DNA of 64,000 bases, from NCBI RefSeq assembly GCF_022179305.1, contig NZ_BPQP01000089.1, positions 1 to 64,000 of the forward strand, written 5' to 3'. This DNA is from Methylobacterium iners (GTDB lineage: Bacteria > Pseudomonadota > Alphaproteobacteria > Rhizobiales > Beijerinckiaceae). The stretch's first letter is position 1, and each line of letters begins with the position of its first letter. The translations under genes were made by a program, and so were the position numbers. Shown here in pieces: positions 9,220-18,487 of this stretch. The notes under the pieces are model-generated. The model did not search any database. It had not been told where the DNA came from and saw nothing but the letters and a program-made list of their open reading frames with translations.

Positions 9220-9579
9220 TCAGACCCCGCCGCGGTAGCAGCGGATCTCGGCCTCGGCCTGGGCGCGGCGCAGATCCGCGACCTTGTCGTCGAAGACCTT
9301 GGTGCCCTTGAAGTTGGTGGCGCGCTGCCCGATGCCCTGGCGCATGGACAGGATCGTGTTGGCCTGCTCGTACTTGTCGTAAGGCAGGATCGAGGCCAGG
9401 GCGTCGAGGGAGCACGAGCACCGAGACAGAGCCTCCCGCGACTGGCCGTTGGCCGCCATGCAGCCGAAGATGTAATCGGCCCGCGTCTCGGTCGGGTAAT
9501 CGTTCTCGAGCTCGGCGGCCGCGGCGGGCAGGGCGAGCAGGGCGGCCGCGAGGGCGCCCTTAGCCAGCGTTCTGATCAT
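9220..9579 (-). CDS. Small exported Cys-containing protein of the pqqE operon
   Basis: A 119-residue protein with a clear signal peptide ([22 protein letters not shown]). The mature part carries four Cys (FGCMAANG, SRCSCSLDAL, IRCYRGG), probably disulfide-bonded in the periplasm. Its start overlaps the end of the preceding exported-protein gene by 20 bases, so both are in the pqqE operon. I recognise no enzyme family. Genes of this kind sit beside pqqE in M. extorquens (memory), suggesting an accessory role in methanol oxidation. Confidence 0.8.
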   Translation of the reverse strand: MIRTLAKGALAAALLALPAAAAELENDYPTETRADYIFGCMAANGQSREALSRCSCSLDALASILPYDKYEQANTILSMRQGIGQRATNFKGTKVFDDKVADLRRAQAEAEIRCYRGGV

Positions 9580-10276
9580 AGCTCAACCGCTCCTCGAGGA
9601 GTTCGCCGCCCTGCCCGTCCTTGGACTGCACCTCGATGGAGAGCAGTTCGCCCGGAACCGAGGTCGAGGTGACGAAGGTGTATTTCAGGTTCGACATGCC
9701 CCGCATGCGTTCCTTGTTCGGATCGTCCAGGAAGGGCTCCGCTTCGATCCGCCAGGCCTCGACCTGACGACCCTTGAAATCGACCTGCACCGGGGTGACC
9801 ACGGCCTTGTCGCGCAGGGCCTTGCGGATCGCGGTCTTGATATAGCGCGGGTTGCTCTTCAACACCCCCGAGAGCTTCTGGAGATGGTGCTCCAGGAACA
9901 GCGTCATCACCGGATTGCCCGGCATCGCCTCGAAGGGACCCGCGGGGAAGCGGTTCATCCCTGAGAACATCTCGACGCGGATGTTGCGGTTGTCCTCCGC
10001 GCTGCCGGGCTCGATCTTGAGGCGGATCTGATCCTGAAGCGGCGGCCCGAACGGCGCCTTCTCGATGCCGCTGCGGCGCAGGTAGGCGTAGCTCAGCGTG
10101 GTACCGGGCGCGACGTTCTTCATCTGCGGATGCTCGAACAGCACGTCGGCGGCGTTCGGCGGGTTGGTGGTGTTCGCTTTCGTGACGGCGGGCGCGTCCG
10201 CCGCGGGCGTGCCCTGTTGCGCGAGGACGGGCAGGCCCAGCAGCGAGAGGGCTGCGGCGATGACGACGGGCTTCAC
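9560..10276 (-). CDS. Exported protein of unknown function, co-transcribed with pqqE
   Basis: A 238-residue protein with signal peptide [20 protein letters not shown]. The mature sequence ([16 protein letters not shown], then the region near [17 protein letters not shown]) reads like a periplasmic beta-sheet protein; I assign no known domain. Its ATG overlaps the pqqE stop (ATGA at 10273-10276), so it is translated with pqqE. It probably serves the PQQ/methanol dehydrogenase system in the periplasm (inference from position). Confidence 0.82.
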   Translation of the reverse strand: MKPVVIAAALSLLGLPVLAQQGTPAADAPAVTKANTTNPPNAADVLFEHPQMKNVAPGTTLSYAYLRRSGIEKAPFGPPLQDQIRLKIEPGSAEDNRNIRVEMFSGMNRFPAGPFEAMPGNPVMTLFLEHHLQKLSGVLKSNPRYIKTAIRKALRDKAVVTPVQVDFKGRQVEAWRIEAEPFLDDPNKERMRGMSNLKYTFVTSTSVPGELLSIEVQSKDGQGGELLEERLSYDQNAG

Positions 10277-11418
10277 AGCGGGGCTTCCTCCTTCAGCGGC
10301 GATCGAACGTTACTGCCGATCGTCCGATAGGTGTAGTCGGGCGGGCTCTCGGCCGCCTCCTCGGTCGCCAGCGCCCGCACCTTGGCGTGGAGCGGCGACA
10401 GGGAACAGGCCGGGTCGGTGGCGGCGGCGTCGCCCGCCAACGCCAGGGCCTGGCAGCGGCAGCCGCCCCAATCCTTCTCGCGCCGGTCGCAGGAGCGGCA
10501 GGGCTCCTTCATCCAGTCGGTGCCGCGATAGGCGGTGAAGGCCGGCGAGTTCGCCCAGATGTCACCGAGCGAATGGTCGGCGACGTACCAGAACTCAAGA
10601 CCGGGAATCGTCTCGGCGGCGTGGCAGGGCAGGACCTTACCGGCCGGCGTCACGTTCATGAGCTTGCGGCCCCAGCCGCCGGCGCAGGCCTTGGGATACT
10701 TCGCGTAATAGTCCGGCACCACGAGGTCGATGACGAGCTGGCCCTTGAGGCGCTCGCGCGCCGCCTCGACGATCCGGATCGAGCGGTCGACATCGGCCTT
10801 GTTAGGCATCAGGGCGGCGCGGTTCACGTAGGCCCAGCCGTAATACTGCGTGTGCGCGACCTCCAGGCGCTTGGCGCCGAGCTTCACCGCGAGGTCGATG
10901 AAACCCTCGACCTCGTGGATGTTGCCGCGGTGGATCACCGAGTTGAGGGTCAGCGGCAGGCCGAGCTGCGTCACGCGCTCAGCGAAGGCGAACTTCTGGG
11001 GCTGCGCGTTCTTCAGGCCGCCGATCTTCTCGGCGTTCGCGGCGTCCACGCCCTGGACGGAGAGCTGCACGTGATCGAGCCCGACGTCGTAGAGCGCGTC
11101 GAGCTTCTGCAGGGCGCCGCCGACGCCCGAGGTGATCAGGTTCGAGTAGAGGCCGAGCTTGGCGCAGCTCTCGGTGATCTCGACGATGTCGTTGCGCGCC
11201 GTCGGCTCGCCGCCCGAGAGATGGACGTGGAGGACGCCGAGGCCCGCGGCCTCCGTCAGCACGCGCTGCCAGGTCGCCGTGTCGAGCTCGCCCGAGCGCC
11301 GGTCGAGTTCGAGCGGGTTCGAGCAATAGGGACAGCGCAGGGGGCAGCGATGGGTCAGCTCCGCGAGGAGACCGACCGGTGCCGGCAGGGCGGGGGCGTT
11401 CGGCGTCAGCGCGTTCAT
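10273..11418 (-). CDS. pqqE: PqqA peptide cyclase, radical SAM enzyme PqqE
   Basis: A 381-residue radical SAM enzyme that forms the Glu-Tyr carbon bond in PqqA, the first step of PQQ synthesis. The SAM cluster motif CPLRCPYC (CxxxCxxC) lies near residue 28-35, followed by [13 protein letters not shown]. The C-terminal SPASM region carries the auxiliary-cluster Cys residues ([33 protein letters not shown]). Its start overlaps the pqqCD stop by four bases. Needs PqqD, here fused to PqqC. Confidence 0.96.
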   Translation of the reverse strand: MNALTPNAPALPAPVGLLAELTHRCPLRCPYCSNPLELDRRSGELDTATWQRVLTEAAGLGVLHVHLSGGEPTARNDIVEITESCAKLGLYSNLITSGVGGALQKLDALYDVGLDHVQLSVQGVDAANAEKIGGLKNAQPQKFAFAERVTQLGLPLTLNSVIHRGNIHEVEGFIDLAVKLGAKRLEVAHTQYYGWAYVNRAALMPNKADVDRSIRIVEAARERLKGQLVIDLVVPDYYAKYPKACAGGWGRKLMNVTPAGKVLPCHAAETIPGLEFWYVADHSLGDIWANSPAFTAYRGTDWMKEPCRSCDRREKDWGGCRCQALALAGDAAATDPACSLSPLHAKVRALATEEAAESPPDYTYRTIGSNVRSPLKEEAPL

Positions 11419-12497
11419 CGCTCCAGCACCCGTTTGGCGGCGAGGTCGTTGAGCATCACGAGCACGTCGGCCTCGATCACAGTGCGGTCGGCGGCGAATT
11501 GCTCAGCCAGCGCACCCGCGATGTCGTGGACGCTGCGGCTTCCATCGACGAGCGAGAGCACGGCGACCGCGTTGTCGTCGAGGTCGAAGGTGCGCTCTGG
11601 CGCGAGCAGCACGTGCTGGCCGCGCACCTCGTCCCGGCGCAGCCGCACGCCGCGGGGCAGCCGCGGCACGTCGGTCGCCACCAGGGTGCCGGTCCCGGGG
11701 GCCTGCGCCACGGCCGCCTCCGGCACGAGCCCCGTGCCTGGCGTCCAGGCGTCGGGCGGGGTCAGCCCAGGCGCGACGTAGGAGAAGTACAGGGCGTCGA
11801 GCTGCGTCCAGAGCACGTTGCACTTGAAGGTCAGCGCGGCCATCGCCTTGCGCTGCAGCTCGGGCGTGGTGGCGTGCTGCTTCACGTACTCGATGGCGAA
11901 CTCGGCATCCCGCGGCGCCTGGGTGAGGCGCTTGTCGAAATAGGCGAGCGTGTCCTTGGTGATGAAGTCGTAGTTCTTCAGCATCCCGGCGACGCGCTCC
12001 GAGATGATGGTCGGCGAGAACATCTCGGTGAGCGAGGAGGCGATCGCCTCGAGGAGCGAGCGCTCGCGCACGAAATGCACGTAGGCATCGACCGAGAACC
12101 GGGTCGCCGACAGGATGCCCTGCGTCGACTCGACGTAGTCGCGGCGGAAGCCGACACCCTCGGCGAGCTTGAGCCAGCGCTCGATGCCGCCGTCGCCCGG
12201 ATGGTCGCCGTCATGGTCGACGATGCGCTGGCGCCAGATCCGGCGAAGGCTCGCATCCTCCATCCGGGCAAGCACCGCCGCGTCCTTCACCGGGATCATC
12301 GCCTGGTAATAGTAGCGGTTCAGCGCCCAGGCCCGGACCTGATCCTTGTTCAGCTTGCCGTCGTGCAGCAGGCGGTGAAACGGATGCAGGTTGTGGTAGC
12401 GGCGGGCGCCGATGTCGCGGAGCGCCGCCTCGAGTTCCTCGGGCGTCAGCAGGCGCTGGGCCTCGTCGGCGACGGGGGTCGGAAAAGGTGCAGTCAT
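11415..12497 (-). CDS. pqqCD: PqqC/PqqD fusion: PQQ synthase plus PqqA-chaperone domain
   Basis: A 360-residue fusion. Residues about 1-250 are PqqC, the cofactor-free oxidase that performs the last eight-electron ring closure ([18 protein letters not shown] and [18 protein letters not shown] are typical). After a Pro/Ala-rich linker (about 250-270), residues about 270-360 are PqqD, which presents PqqA to PqqE ([18 protein letters not shown], then [19 protein letters not shown]). PqqC and PqqD are separate proteins in most bacteria; the fusion is typical of Methylobacterium. Confidence 0.96.
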   Translation of the reverse strand: MTAPFPTPVADEAQRLLTPEELEAALRDIGARRYHNLHPFHRLLHDGKLNKDQVRAWALNRYYYQAMIPVKDAAVLARMEDASLRRIWRQRIVDHDGDHPGDGGIERWLKLAEGVGFRRDYVESTQGILSATRFSVDAYVHFVRERSLLEAIASSLTEMFSPTIISERVAGMLKNYDFITKDTLAYFDKRLTQAPRDAEFAIEYVKQHATTPELQRKAMAALTFKCNVLWTQLDALYFSYVAPGLTPPDAWTPGTGLVPEAAVAQAPGTGTLVATDVPRLPRGVRLRRDEVRGQHVLLAPERTFDLDDNAVAVLSLVDGSRSVHDIAGALAEQFAADRTVIEADVLVMLNDLAAKRVLER

Positions 12498-12586
12498 GGC
12501 GTTGGCGCGTCCGTCTGAGCGTTTCCCGGAACTCTTGGTTTTAGATGGTGCCGAGGCCGCCGGAAGCCATCGACGCCAGTGACGCG

Positions 12587-12592
12587 ATTATA
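12587..12592 (-). promoter_or_regulatory. Candidate -10 element upstream of pqqCD
   Basis: Read on the minus strand, the 158 bp gap between pqqB and pqqCD contains a perfect TATAAT in an A/T-rich patch, about 90 bases before the pqqCD start. No good -35 is visible at 16-18 bp. It suggests that pqqCDE can be transcribed apart from pqqAB. Based on one hexamer only. Confidence 0.3.
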
Positions 12593-12655
12593 TCGTGCGT
12601 CATATAAAACCGCCGGCACTAAAATTCCAGCGGCCTGCCGGACCCGAACGCGACG

Positions 12656-13555
12656 CTACAGGCTCAGGGTCAGGCCGTCATGGGCCACGGTCCAGCCCTC
12701 GGCCCCGACCCGGCGGCGCTCCTCCGAATCCTCGACCAGCACCGGGTTGGTGTTGTTGATGTGCACGAAGACGCGATGCCCGATCTCGACATCGGCCAGG
12801 GCCGCGATCGAGCCGCCTTCGCCCGTCATGGGCACGTGGCCCATGCGCCAGCCCGTCTTGGTACCGACCCCGGCCCGGATCATGTCGTCGTCGAGGAGCA
12901 CGGTGCCGTCGAAGAGGAGCGCGTCGACGCCGGCGATGCGGGCCTTGAGATCGTCCGTGACCCGGGCGCAGCCCGGGATGTAGGCGAGGCGACGCCCGCC
13001 CGCCTCGATCATCGCGCCGACCGTGGTCTCGGTCTCGGCACCGATCTGCATGGTCTCGTCCTCCAGCCAGAGGGGAACCTTGCCGGGCACCGCGAACAGC
13101 GTGACCGTGAGGCCCGGCACGGGCTCGAAGGATTGGCCAAGGCTGATCGGACGGCGCGCCACCACGTCGGCCGACATCACGTCGAACACTCGGTTGGCGT
13201 TGACGGAATCGAGAATGCCGGCGGTGCCGTACAGGGTGAAGGGCTGGCCCTCGCGCAGGGTGAGGAGGCCCGCGACGTGGTCGACGTCGCCGTTCGTCAG
13301 CAGCACCGCGTGGATCGGCGAGTGCCGCAGGCCTCCGCGCGGATGCAGGACCGGATTGTCGGAAATCTGTTGCCGGATGTCCGGCGAGGCATTCACCAGG
13401 AGCCAGCGTTCCCCGTCCGGGGAGACCGCGATGCTCGACTGGGTCCGGGGACGCACGCGAGCGGGTTCCGCGCGGGCCAGAGAGCAGATGGGGCAGCGGC
13501 AATTCCACTGGGGAAGGCCGCCGCCCGCGGCCGAGCCGAGGATCACGATGCGCAT
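12656..13555 (-). CDS. pqqB: PQQ biosynthesis hydroxylase PqqB
   Basis: A 299-residue metallo-beta-lactamase-fold protein that hydroxylates the cross-linked tyrosine on the way to PQQ. The N-terminus MRIVILGSAAGGGLPQWNC and the zinc-site Cys in CRCPICSLAR are PqqB hallmarks. The lactamase-like metal motif appears as LLTNGDVDHVAGLL, with the family's altered ligands. It lies 45 bases after pqqA and is separated from pqqCD by 158 bp. Confidence 0.96.
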   Translation of the reverse strand: MRIVILGSAAGGGLPQWNCRCPICSLARAEPARVRPRTQSSIAVSPDGERWLLVNASPDIRQQISDNPVLHPRGGLRHSPIHAVLLTNGDVDHVAGLLTLREGQPFTLYGTAGILDSVNANRVFDVMSADVVARRPISLGQSFEPVPGLTVTLFAVPGKVPLWLEDETMQIGAETETTVGAMIEAGGRRLAYIPGCARVTDDLKARIAGVDALLFDGTVLLDDDMIRAGVGTKTGWRMGHVPMTGEGGSIAALADVEIGHRVFVHINNTNPVLVEDSEERRRVGAEGWTVAHDGLTLSL

Positions 13556-13600
13556 GGGTTGACCGATGCCAATCGAGTCCCGGACCTCGGCGGAAACACC

Positions 13601-13690
13601 TTAGTTGAAGGTATCGATCTCGGCCGAGTCGTAGCTCGTGACTTCCATGCCGACGCAGATCTCGGAAACGACGGGGGCTGCCCACTTCAT
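13601..13690 (-). CDS. pqqA: PQQ precursor peptide PqqA
   Basis: A 29-residue peptide translated from the minus strand. It begins MKWAAPVVSEICVGMEVTSY and contains the required Glu16 and Tyr20 (motif EVTSY), which PqqE cross-links and whose carbons become PQQ. It is preceded by a ribosome site (AGGAG) at the right distance. Length and sequence match Methylobacterium PqqA. The 178 bp upstream, before mxbM, should carry its strong promoter. Confidence 0.95.
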   Translation of the reverse strand: MKWAAPVVSEICVGMEVTSYDSAEIDTFN

Positions 13691-13868
13691 GGTGTTTCTC
13701 CTAGACTTCTATGAGACGCCAGCCTCTGCGCGATCCCTTTAAGAAGATCGTAAGATACTGACGGCGCAGTGGTTTCTGTCGCAGCGGCTATATCGACAAT
13801 TTGGCGGGACTCTTCAAGCGCTAAATTGCCGGATCGTCCCGGATCCCTCTGAGAAAGCTCTCAAGCCT

Positions 13869-14573
13869 TTAATGCCGGAAGTCCTTGCCGCGCAGGTCCA
13901 GCATGAAGCCGCGGCCGCGCACGGTGACGATCACGGGGCCGCCGAAGCGCACGAAATCCGAGAGCTTGGTGCGGAGGTAACCTACGTAAACATCGACGAC
14001 ATTCAGCGAGAGGCCGCCCTGGCTGCCCCAGAGCTTGTCGAAGATGTCGCCGCGCGAAACCGGCTGGTTGGCCTGATCCATCAGGAGGGCCAGAAGCTCC
14101 GCCTCGCGGGGCGTGAGGCGTGCGGTCGCATCCGCGAAGGCGACCTGCCGGATGTTGAGATCGAGGATGAGCTTGCCGGCGGTCACGATGGTGCGCGGCT
14201 CCTCCGATTCCTTGCGGCGCAGGAGGTGCGTCTGGAGGCGGGCAAGGAGCTCGTCGAAGACGAAGGGCTTCACGATGTAGTCGTCGGCCCCGAGCGCCAG
14301 TCCCTCGGCGCGGTCACGGACCTCGTCGCGGGCGCTGAGGAACAGGATCGGGCCAGGATAGCCGCCCTCGCGAAGCGAACGGCAGACGTCGTGGCCGGAG
14401 CCGTCGGGCAGGGTGATGTCGAGGACCACGGCCTCCGGGGCGTCGTCGCGGGCCGCGTTCAGGGCGTCGTCGACGCAGCCCGCCACGCCGACGGAGAAGC
14501 CCTCCGCCTCGAGCCCGCGCGCCAGCATGGCGCGGATGTCGCTGTCGTCCTCGACGATCAGTATGCGCGTCAT
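13869..14573 (-). CDS. mxbM: OmpR-type response regulator MxbM
   Basis: A 234-residue regulator. The N-terminal receiver domain has Asp9/Asp10, the phospho-acceptor Asp52 (VVLDITLPDGSG) and Lys in YIVKPF. The C-terminal winged helix (TPREAELLALLMDQ, then VDVYVGYLRTKL) binds DNA. Its start overlaps the kinase stop (ATGA). A sensor-regulator pair called mxbDM maps beside the pqq genes in M. extorquens and is needed for methanol oxidation gene expression; the identification here rests on that position and on family, not on an alignment. Confidence 0.85.
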   Translation of the reverse strand: MTRILIVEDDSDIRAMLARGLEAEGFSVGVAGCVDDALNAARDDAPEAVVLDITLPDGSGHDVCRSLREGGYPGPILFLSARDEVRDRAEGLALGADDYIVKPFVFDELLARLQTHLLRRKESEEPRTIVTAGKLILDLNIRQVAFADATARLTPREAELLALLMDQANQPVSRGDIFDKLWGSQGGLSLNVVDVYVGYLRTKLSDFVRFGGPVIVTVRGRGFMLDLRGKDFRH

Positions 14574-16168
14574 GCGACGCCCTCCCTTTCCCGCCCTTCG
14601 TTCTTCTCGGTCGCAGGGTCGAGCAGGGGCATTTCAAGCACCACGCGCGCGCCACCCTGTCGACCGTGTTCGAGGCGGATCGCACCATCATGCCGCTCGA
14701 TCACCCAGCGCGCCAGTGCCAAGCCGATGCCGAAGCCGATTTCCCCCGATCGGCTCTCGCGCCGGAAGCGCTCGAACAAGCCGTCGCCGATCTCGGGAAA
14801 GCCCGGCCCGTCATCCGCGATGGTGAGGGTGGCGCGCGTCCCCGTGGTGTCGAGGGCGACGACCACGCGGGTCAGGCCGGTGGCGTGGCGGAGCGCGTTG
14901 TCGATCAGGCTCTCCATCACCTGCCGCAGCCATTCCCGATCGGCGAGAATGTCGGCGTCGCGGCCCGCCTCCAGGGTGAGGGCGACGCGGCGGCGCGAGG
15001 CCTCGGAGGCCATGCTGTCCACCGCGTCGGTGAGGATCGCGAGCGCACCGGTCGGCCGGCGGTCGAGCTCGATCTGCCCCGATTCCGAGCGGGCGACGCG
15101 CAGCAGGTCCTCGACCCGCCGCTGCAGGCGCTGGGCCCGCTTGCGGATCGTCGCGAAGACCGGCCCGTGGTCGACGGCGCGCCCGGCCGAGCGGCCCGCG
15201 ATATCGCATTCGCCGAGGATGACGGTGAGCGGCGTGCGCAGCTCGTGGCTGACATCGGCGAAGAAGCGTCGACGCGACCGGTCGACCGCCTCCAGCCGTT
15301 CGTTGGCCGCGCGCAGATCCGTGGTGCGGGCGGCCACGGTGTCCTCCAGCGCGGCCCGGTCGGCGGCGAGGCGGCCCTCGCGCCGGGCGAGGCGCGCGGC
15401 CATGCGGTTGAAGTTGGCCACGAGCAGGCCGAGCTCGTCGCGAGTCGCGACGGAGAGGCGCGTGTCGAGCTCGCCCCGGCCGACGGCGCCGGCGGCCCGC
15501 CGGATCGCGTCGATCCGGGCGAGCGTCGGGCGGGTCACCGCCCGGTAGAGCACGAGCACGATCCCGAGGGCGAGAACGGCGGCGGCGAGCGAAACCATGC
15601 GAAGCCGCGAGGACAGGGCACGGGCCTGTTCGGAGCCCGCGATCATCGACCGGCGCTCGACCTCCATCAGGAAGGAGAGCGGCTGCCCGGTCATCGCGCC
15701 GAAGCCGTTCAGCGCCCCGCGGATGGCGTTGCGGCGGTTCTCGTCCTCGGACTGGCGCTGGACCAGGGAAACCTGGCGGTCGAGGATGGCCCGGGCGGAG
15801 CGCAGCTGCGCCAGCGGCCGGGTCCGCGCGGCGTAGAGTGTCCGGTCGAGGGGATCGTCGCTCGCGGCGATGCTGCGGCCGAGCGCCTCGTCGACCGCGA
15901 CGAGGGCCTTGTCGACATGGCTGCGGGCGAGGGCGAGGCCCTCGGGCTGCGCGTCCGGGTTGCTGACGGCCTCCAGCGCCGCGAGACCGTACTGGGACAT
16001 GCGCCCCGACAGCTCGACCAGGAGCTCGAGCCGTCCCTGCGCGTCGAGGGTGCGGTCGATCGTCCGCTCGGCCGCGCCGATCGACCAAAGGGCTCCGACG
16101 GCCGCGAGCACGACGAGGATCGCGGTCGAACCGAGCAGCAGCGCGAACCGAGCCTTGAGCGAGCGCAT
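14570..16168 (-). CDS. mxbD: Sensor histidine kinase MxbD
   Basis: A 532-residue membrane kinase: TM1 at about residues 8-30, a roughly 160-residue periplasmic sensing region, TM2 at about 190-210, a HAMP linker, an H-box with His308 (FFADVSHELRTPL), an N-box (ESLIDNALRHA) and G-boxes (ADDGPGF, GFGIGLALARW). It should phosphorylate the adjacent MxbM regulator. With MxbM it heads a minus-strand series leading into pqqAB. The signal sensed is not evident from sequence. Confidence 0.85.
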   Translation of the reverse strand: MRSLKARFALLLGSTAILVVLAAVGALWSIGAAERTIDRTLDAQGRLELLVELSGRMSQYGLAALEAVSNPDAQPEGLALARSHVDKALVAVDEALGRSIAASDDPLDRTLYAARTRPLAQLRSARAILDRQVSLVQRQSEDENRRNAIRGALNGFGAMTGQPLSFLMEVERRSMIAGSEQARALSSRLRMVSLAAAVLALGIVLVLYRAVTRPTLARIDAIRRAAGAVGRGELDTRLSVATRDELGLLVANFNRMAARLARREGRLAADRAALEDTVAARTTDLRAANERLEAVDRSRRRFFADVSHELRTPLTVILGECDIAGRSAGRAVDHGPVFATIRKRAQRLQRRVEDLLRVARSESGQIELDRRPTGALAILTDAVDSMASEASRRRVALTLEAGRDADILADREWLRQVMESLIDNALRHATGLTRVVVALDTTGTRATLTIADDGPGFPEIGDGLFERFRRESRSGEIGFGIGLALARWVIERHDGAIRLEHGRQGGARVVLEMPLLDPATEKNEGREREGVA

Positions 16169-16245
16169 CCTTCACCGTTCCCTGTCGCGCGGCGCCGACC
16201 ATGTCACCGCCGTCGCGCCTGGCCAAGGCCGAGGAGGGGCGCCCC

Positions 16246-16452
16246 TCACAGGTCCTTGGGCAGGCTGCCCCGCGCTGCGCAGCGCCAGCTATTGATCTGC
16301 CATTCGGGATGCGCGGCCTGCCATGCCGCGAGCCTGCTCTGCGCCGTGCGCAGGCAGACGATCGGATTCGAGGCTTCGTAGGAAAGGCTGATGCGGTCCT
16401 CCCGGCACTGACTGGGCTGCGAGAGGAGGCAGATGGAGAGCAGGATGAACAT
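16246..16452 (-). CDS. Small exported protein, conserved type
   Basis: A 68-residue protein starting MFILLSICLLSQPSQCREDR, with a short hydrophobic N-terminus and three or four Cys (SQCRED, IVCLRTAQ, SWRCAARG). Short secreted proteins of this pattern (PIVCLRTAQSRLAAWQAAHP with a WxC near the end) are familiar from alphaproteobacterial genomes as unnamed families. No function is known to me. It sits between the mxbDM and fhc operons with no overlap to either. Confidence 0.6.
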   Translation of the reverse strand: MFILLSICLLSQPSQCREDRISLSYEASNPIVCLRTAQSRLAAWQAAHPEWQINSWRCAARGSLPKDL

Positions 16453-16737
16453 CGGCGATGCCCTGGCGACTAGATGCGCATAGGCGCGACCTCGCTTTAT
16501 CGCGAGAGCTGCGTGCGGATGCGGATCGTCACCCAATGCGCTGAGACACGCAACATATCTCGTGCGGTGCGCGACACAGGCGCTCGTGGCCGCACCGGAT
16601 GCGTAACAACGTCCGGAACCGGATCAATTTGCGCGCGAATCCTGCACCATCATTCCAGTCACTCAGATGGCGGGCGGATTACGCCGCTTCGCAACGAGTC
16701 CACGTGATTATCCCGAACTCCGTGTCGGCAGCTGCGT

Positions 16738-17535
16738 TCAGCCCGCGGCGACCCAGAGTTCGCCCTTGCCGAGCGTCGCGAGGTCGCCCGAGTAGCGCTT
16801 GAGCGCGCCGGCCGCGAGGTCGGCATGGGCCGGGCTCAAGGCGCGCAGCGACCGGGCGAGGAGCCGCAGGAAGACGAGGTCGTGCGTGCCCGTCTCGACG
16901 AAGCTCGGGGCGATGGCGCCGTGCGCGCGCGCGAGGATGGTGCCCCGGCGCATGCCGTAGCCCGGATGGTCGCCGACGCTCGCCGCCGCGATCGTGCCGG
17001 CGATCATCCGCGAGCCCGCAAAGGCCCCCGCCTCGCCCACGACGAGGAGGCCGCGCCGCATCCGGTCGCCGAGGTAATTGCCGGCGCGGCCACGGATCAC
17101 CAGCGTCGCCCCGTCGAGCCCGGCCTTGGCGGCGTAGGCCGCGCCGCCGGCATGATCGCCGGCATCGCCCTCGATCGTCAGGGTGCCGCCGGTGGCGCCG
17201 GAGCCCGCGAAGGGCCCGGCCGAGCCGGTCACCGTGAGGGTGCCGCCGACCATGCCTTCCCCGAGCCGCTGCCCGACATCGCCGACGACGCGGATATGCC
17301 CGCCGCTCAAGGAAGCGCCGACCCGGTCGAGGCGGTCCGAGCCGCCCTCGATCGTCAGGGTGTCCGATCCGTCGAGGGCGAGGGTGAAGCAATCACCGAG
17401 GAGGAGGCCGCGCCGGCTCGTGCCGACGGGCAGGCGCGACGCCTCCGCCACGGAGAGGCCGCTCAGGCTCAAGGGATTGACGCGCAGGAGGTCGAGGCGC
17501 TCCGGCGGGGCGGCGCGCAGGGTGAGGGTACTCAT
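16738..17535 (-). CDS. fhcC: Formyltransferase/hydrolase complex subunit C
   Basis: A 265-residue protein made of repeated Gly-rich strands (GGTLTVTGSAGPFAG, GGTLTIEGDAGDHAG, GATLVIRGRAGNYLG), the right-handed beta-helix of the FwdC/FmdC and GltS-C-terminal family. In the Fhc complex it holds the other subunits together. It is last in fhcB-fhcA-fhcD-fhcC; its ATG overlaps the fhcD stop. The complex converts formyl-H4MPT to formate in the cytosol. Confidence 0.95.
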   Translation of the reverse strand: MSTLTLRAAPPERLDLLRVNPLSLSGLSVAEASRLPVGTSRRGLLLGDCFTLALDGSDTLTIEGGSDRLDRVGASLSGGHIRVVGDVGQRLGEGMVGGTLTVTGSAGPFAGSGATGGTLTIEGDAGDHAGGAAYAAKAGLDGATLVIRGRAGNYLGDRMRRGLLVVGEAGAFAGSRMIAGTIAAASVGDHPGYGMRRGTILARAHGAIAPSFVETGTHDLVFLRLLARSLRALSPAHADLAAGALKRYSGDLATLGKGELWVAAG

Positions 17536-18482
17536 GCCGCGTTCCCCGCGCTCGCCGGCGCCTCGAGCAGGTCCCGGAGGTGATAGTGGTGGCGGCCGAG
17601 ATTGCCGCCGTAATTGCCCGCGGTCACCGCGACGAGCCCGTGCGCGGCGCCCGCCGCCGTCGCGGCGTGGAGCCCCGCCCGCATCGATTCAGCGACGGAG
17701 CGCGAGGTCAGTCCATCGATGACGATTTCGAGGACGACGCCGACCTCGGCCGACAGTTCGGAGCCGGCCCGGCCCTTCAGCGTGGGGCAATAGGCGTCGT
17801 TGGTGGAGGCCATCATGCCCTTGGTGCGCGCTCCGACCTTCGAGCCCGAGCGCACGATGCCGCCGGGGAAGGGCAGGATCACGTCCGGCACGGCGCGGGC
17901 TGCGTCCACCGCGATCTCGGCGACCTTCAGCGTCTCCGCGTGGTTGCGCCCGAGGAAGAGCAGGTTGCCGCCGCCCACCGCGCCGTCGACGGCCCGGACG
18001 AAATCCTCGCAGAGGAACTCGCCGTCCATCACCGGGATGCGCCAATAGCGCCGCGACTTGCCGGTCGCGTCGGGCAGGCGCTTGGCCACGGCGAAGCCGT
18101 CGCCGAAATAGCGGATCGCGCCGCCGAGCTTGATCTTGGTCGGGCCCTCGACGCCGGCGTAGCAGGCGGTGCCGGGGCAGGTGAGGATGCACTGGCCGAC
18201 GCGCTTGAGGAGCTGGTCCTTGAGCCCGTTGGGCTCGAAGCCGAACAGCAGCACGCGCACGCCGGGACGCCCATCGGGCGTCTCCTCAGGCGAGAGTTCG
18301 GCGTCGATGCCGGCCTCGGCGCCGCAGCCGATCACGGAGGTGGCGAACCCGGTCATGACGGTCGCCGCGATCATCGCCCACTTGGCGGTGTCGTTCGTGA
18401 TGATGAGCGCCGTCCCGGCGACGTCGAAGGCCTCGGCGAAGGTGTCGATCACCGGGATGCCGTTGAGGGTGAGATCAGACAT
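17532..18482 (-). CDS. fhcD: Formylmethanofuran:H4MPT formyltransferase subunit
   Basis: A 316-residue homolog of archaeal Ftr. It begins MSDLTLNGIPVIDTFAEAFD and shows the typical ILTCPGTACYAG and VILPFPGGIVRSGSKVGAR segments. In methylotrophs it moves the formyl group from formyl-H4MPT to methylofuran bound in the complex. The start is fixed by the ATG at 18482, just after fhcA. Confidence 0.95.
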   Translation of the reverse strand: MSDLTLNGIPVIDTFAEAFDVAGTALIITNDTAKWAMIAATVMTGFATSVIGCGAEAGIDAELSPEETPDGRPGVRVLLFGFEPNGLKDQLLKRVGQCILTCPGTACYAGVEGPTKIKLGGAIRYFGDGFAVAKRLPDATGKSRRYWRIPVMDGEFLCEDFVRAVDGAVGGGNLLFLGRNHAETLKVAEIAVDAARAVPDVILPFPGGIVRSGSKVGARTKGMMASTNDAYCPTLKGRAGSELSAEVGVVLEIVIDGLTSRSVAESMRAGLHAATAAGAAHGLVAVTAGNYGGNLGRHHYHLRDLLEAPASAGNAA

Positions 18483-18487
18483 CCCGG

